Assembly: GCF_030034735.1 (NCBI RefSeq)
Contig: NZ_CP125370.1
Coordinates: 186,001 to 250,000, forward strand
Direction of reading: 5' to 3'
DNA length: 64,000 nucleotides
Source: Paenibacillus sp. RC334
GTDB taxonomy: Bacteria; Bacillota; Bacilli; Paenibacillales; Paenibacillaceae
The notes under the pieces were generated by a model. It worked only from the letters and a program-made list of their open reading frames with translations, was not told the origin of the DNA and searched no databases. This document shows positions 63,825 to 64,000 of the stretch, in pieces. A program made the position numbers and the translations under genes. How positions within the stretch are numbered: the stretch's first letter is position 1; every line of letters begins with the position of its first letter.

Positions 63825-64000
63825 ATGAAAAAACATACGGTTACCGCTGCACTCGCGGGCTTGCTTGTGCTATCTTCTGCTGTACCGGCCTTAGCTGCCG
63901 AGGTAAAACCCGCTACAGGTATTCAGGTTTGGGTAGATGGCAAGAAAGAGGCTTATCAGATCGCTCCTATTGTGAGAAATAAGCAGGTCTTAATTCCTTT
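63825..64000 (+). CDS. Exported protein, 3' end outside window (possible copper-amine-oxidase-like stalk domain)
   Basis: ATG 63825 follows AGAGGGG. The visible 58 codons give a signal peptide (KKHTVTAALAGLLVLSSAVP, cleavage near ALAAE), then TGIQVWVDGKKEAYQIAPIV and RNKQVLIPF. The pattern of V-x-[VI]-[DN]-G-K followed about 15 residues later by [VL]-[LI]-[IV]-P is that of the copper amine oxidase N-terminal-like (stalk) domain common in Paenibacillus surface proteins. The gene continues beyond the window. Confidence 0.6.
   Translation, partial: MKKHTVTAALAGLLVLSSAVPALAAEVKPATGIQVWVDGKKEAYQIAPIVRNKQVLIP

Overview
The window is chromosomal DNA of a Gram-positive endospore former. Gene content and style (spore germination receptor operon, a BclA-like collagen protein, many PTS and ABC sugar systems, RRNPP peptide signalling, frequent GTG and TTG starts behind strong GGAGG sites) point to Paenibacillus, most likely the P. 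polymyxa group. The organism call is an inference from protein style. No rRNA or tRNA gene was seen.

Layout. 1-1638: end of a maltose/glucose-type PTS EIICB plus an EEP phosphatase resembling maltose-6'-phosphate phosphatase. 1666-4372: an MFS exporter, a DinB-fold protein and a MarR regulator with two matching operators and a Fur-like box. 4457-8153: a GlnK/GlnL-like two-component pair divergent from a dicarboxylate/glutamate symporter. 8413-10432: a soluble PAS-PAS-MCP protein and a DUF1304 membrane protein. 10592-16643: a five-gene oligopeptide ABC operon with an extra 151-aa protein. 16732-21940: a DUF4328-like protein, a membrane-anchored Lon-type (S16) protease domain, a GNAT and pyruvate phosphate dikinase.

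22119-26240 is a broken sugar ABC operon. The binding lipoprotein is intact, but the permeases survive only as fragments on either side of an AT-rich insert carrying a LytTR regulator, a small ORF and a secreted protein. 26230-32400: AraC regulator/Gfo-Idh-MocA oxidoreductase, alpha-carbonic anhydrase, HxlR/MFS pair and an aldo-keto reductase. 32569-36747: sucrose operon scrR-scrB-scrA with several ACCGGT-centred operators.

36748-42011 is a scarred accessory region. It holds two small exported proteins, a relic of a class C group II intron next to a terminator, a partial direct duplication of scrA, an AloR/AloP-like receptor-propeptide quorum-sensing pair whose 40-aa propeptide overlaps the receptor gene, an orphan type I-C-like CRISPR mini-array with leader, and a frameshifted AraC gene. 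42111-50154: short-form pyruvate kinase, a small exported protein, and a germination operon (gerA, gerC, small membrane gene, two gerB paralogues) in which gerA and the small gene are frameshifted; then a DUF805 protein. 50591-55463: secreted GH43 arabinanase with a LamG-like end, cold-shock protein and YdjO, an alpha/beta hydrolase and a small membrane protein. 55594-60910: IS transposase relic, a 1262-aa collagen-like surface protein and an exported repeat protein. 61129-63543: a YtrA-type GntR/ABC operon. The last 176 bases begin an exported protein.

Functionally the window centres on nutrient uptake and carbon use (maltose, sucrose, arabinan, peptides, dicarboxylates), with spore and surface functions. 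The strongest candidates for unusual biology are the peptide signalling pair, the LytTR cassette in the dead sugar operon, the orphan CRISPR leader/array and the scrA-bracketed segment. All operator, promoter and terminator calls come from reading the sequence by eye.
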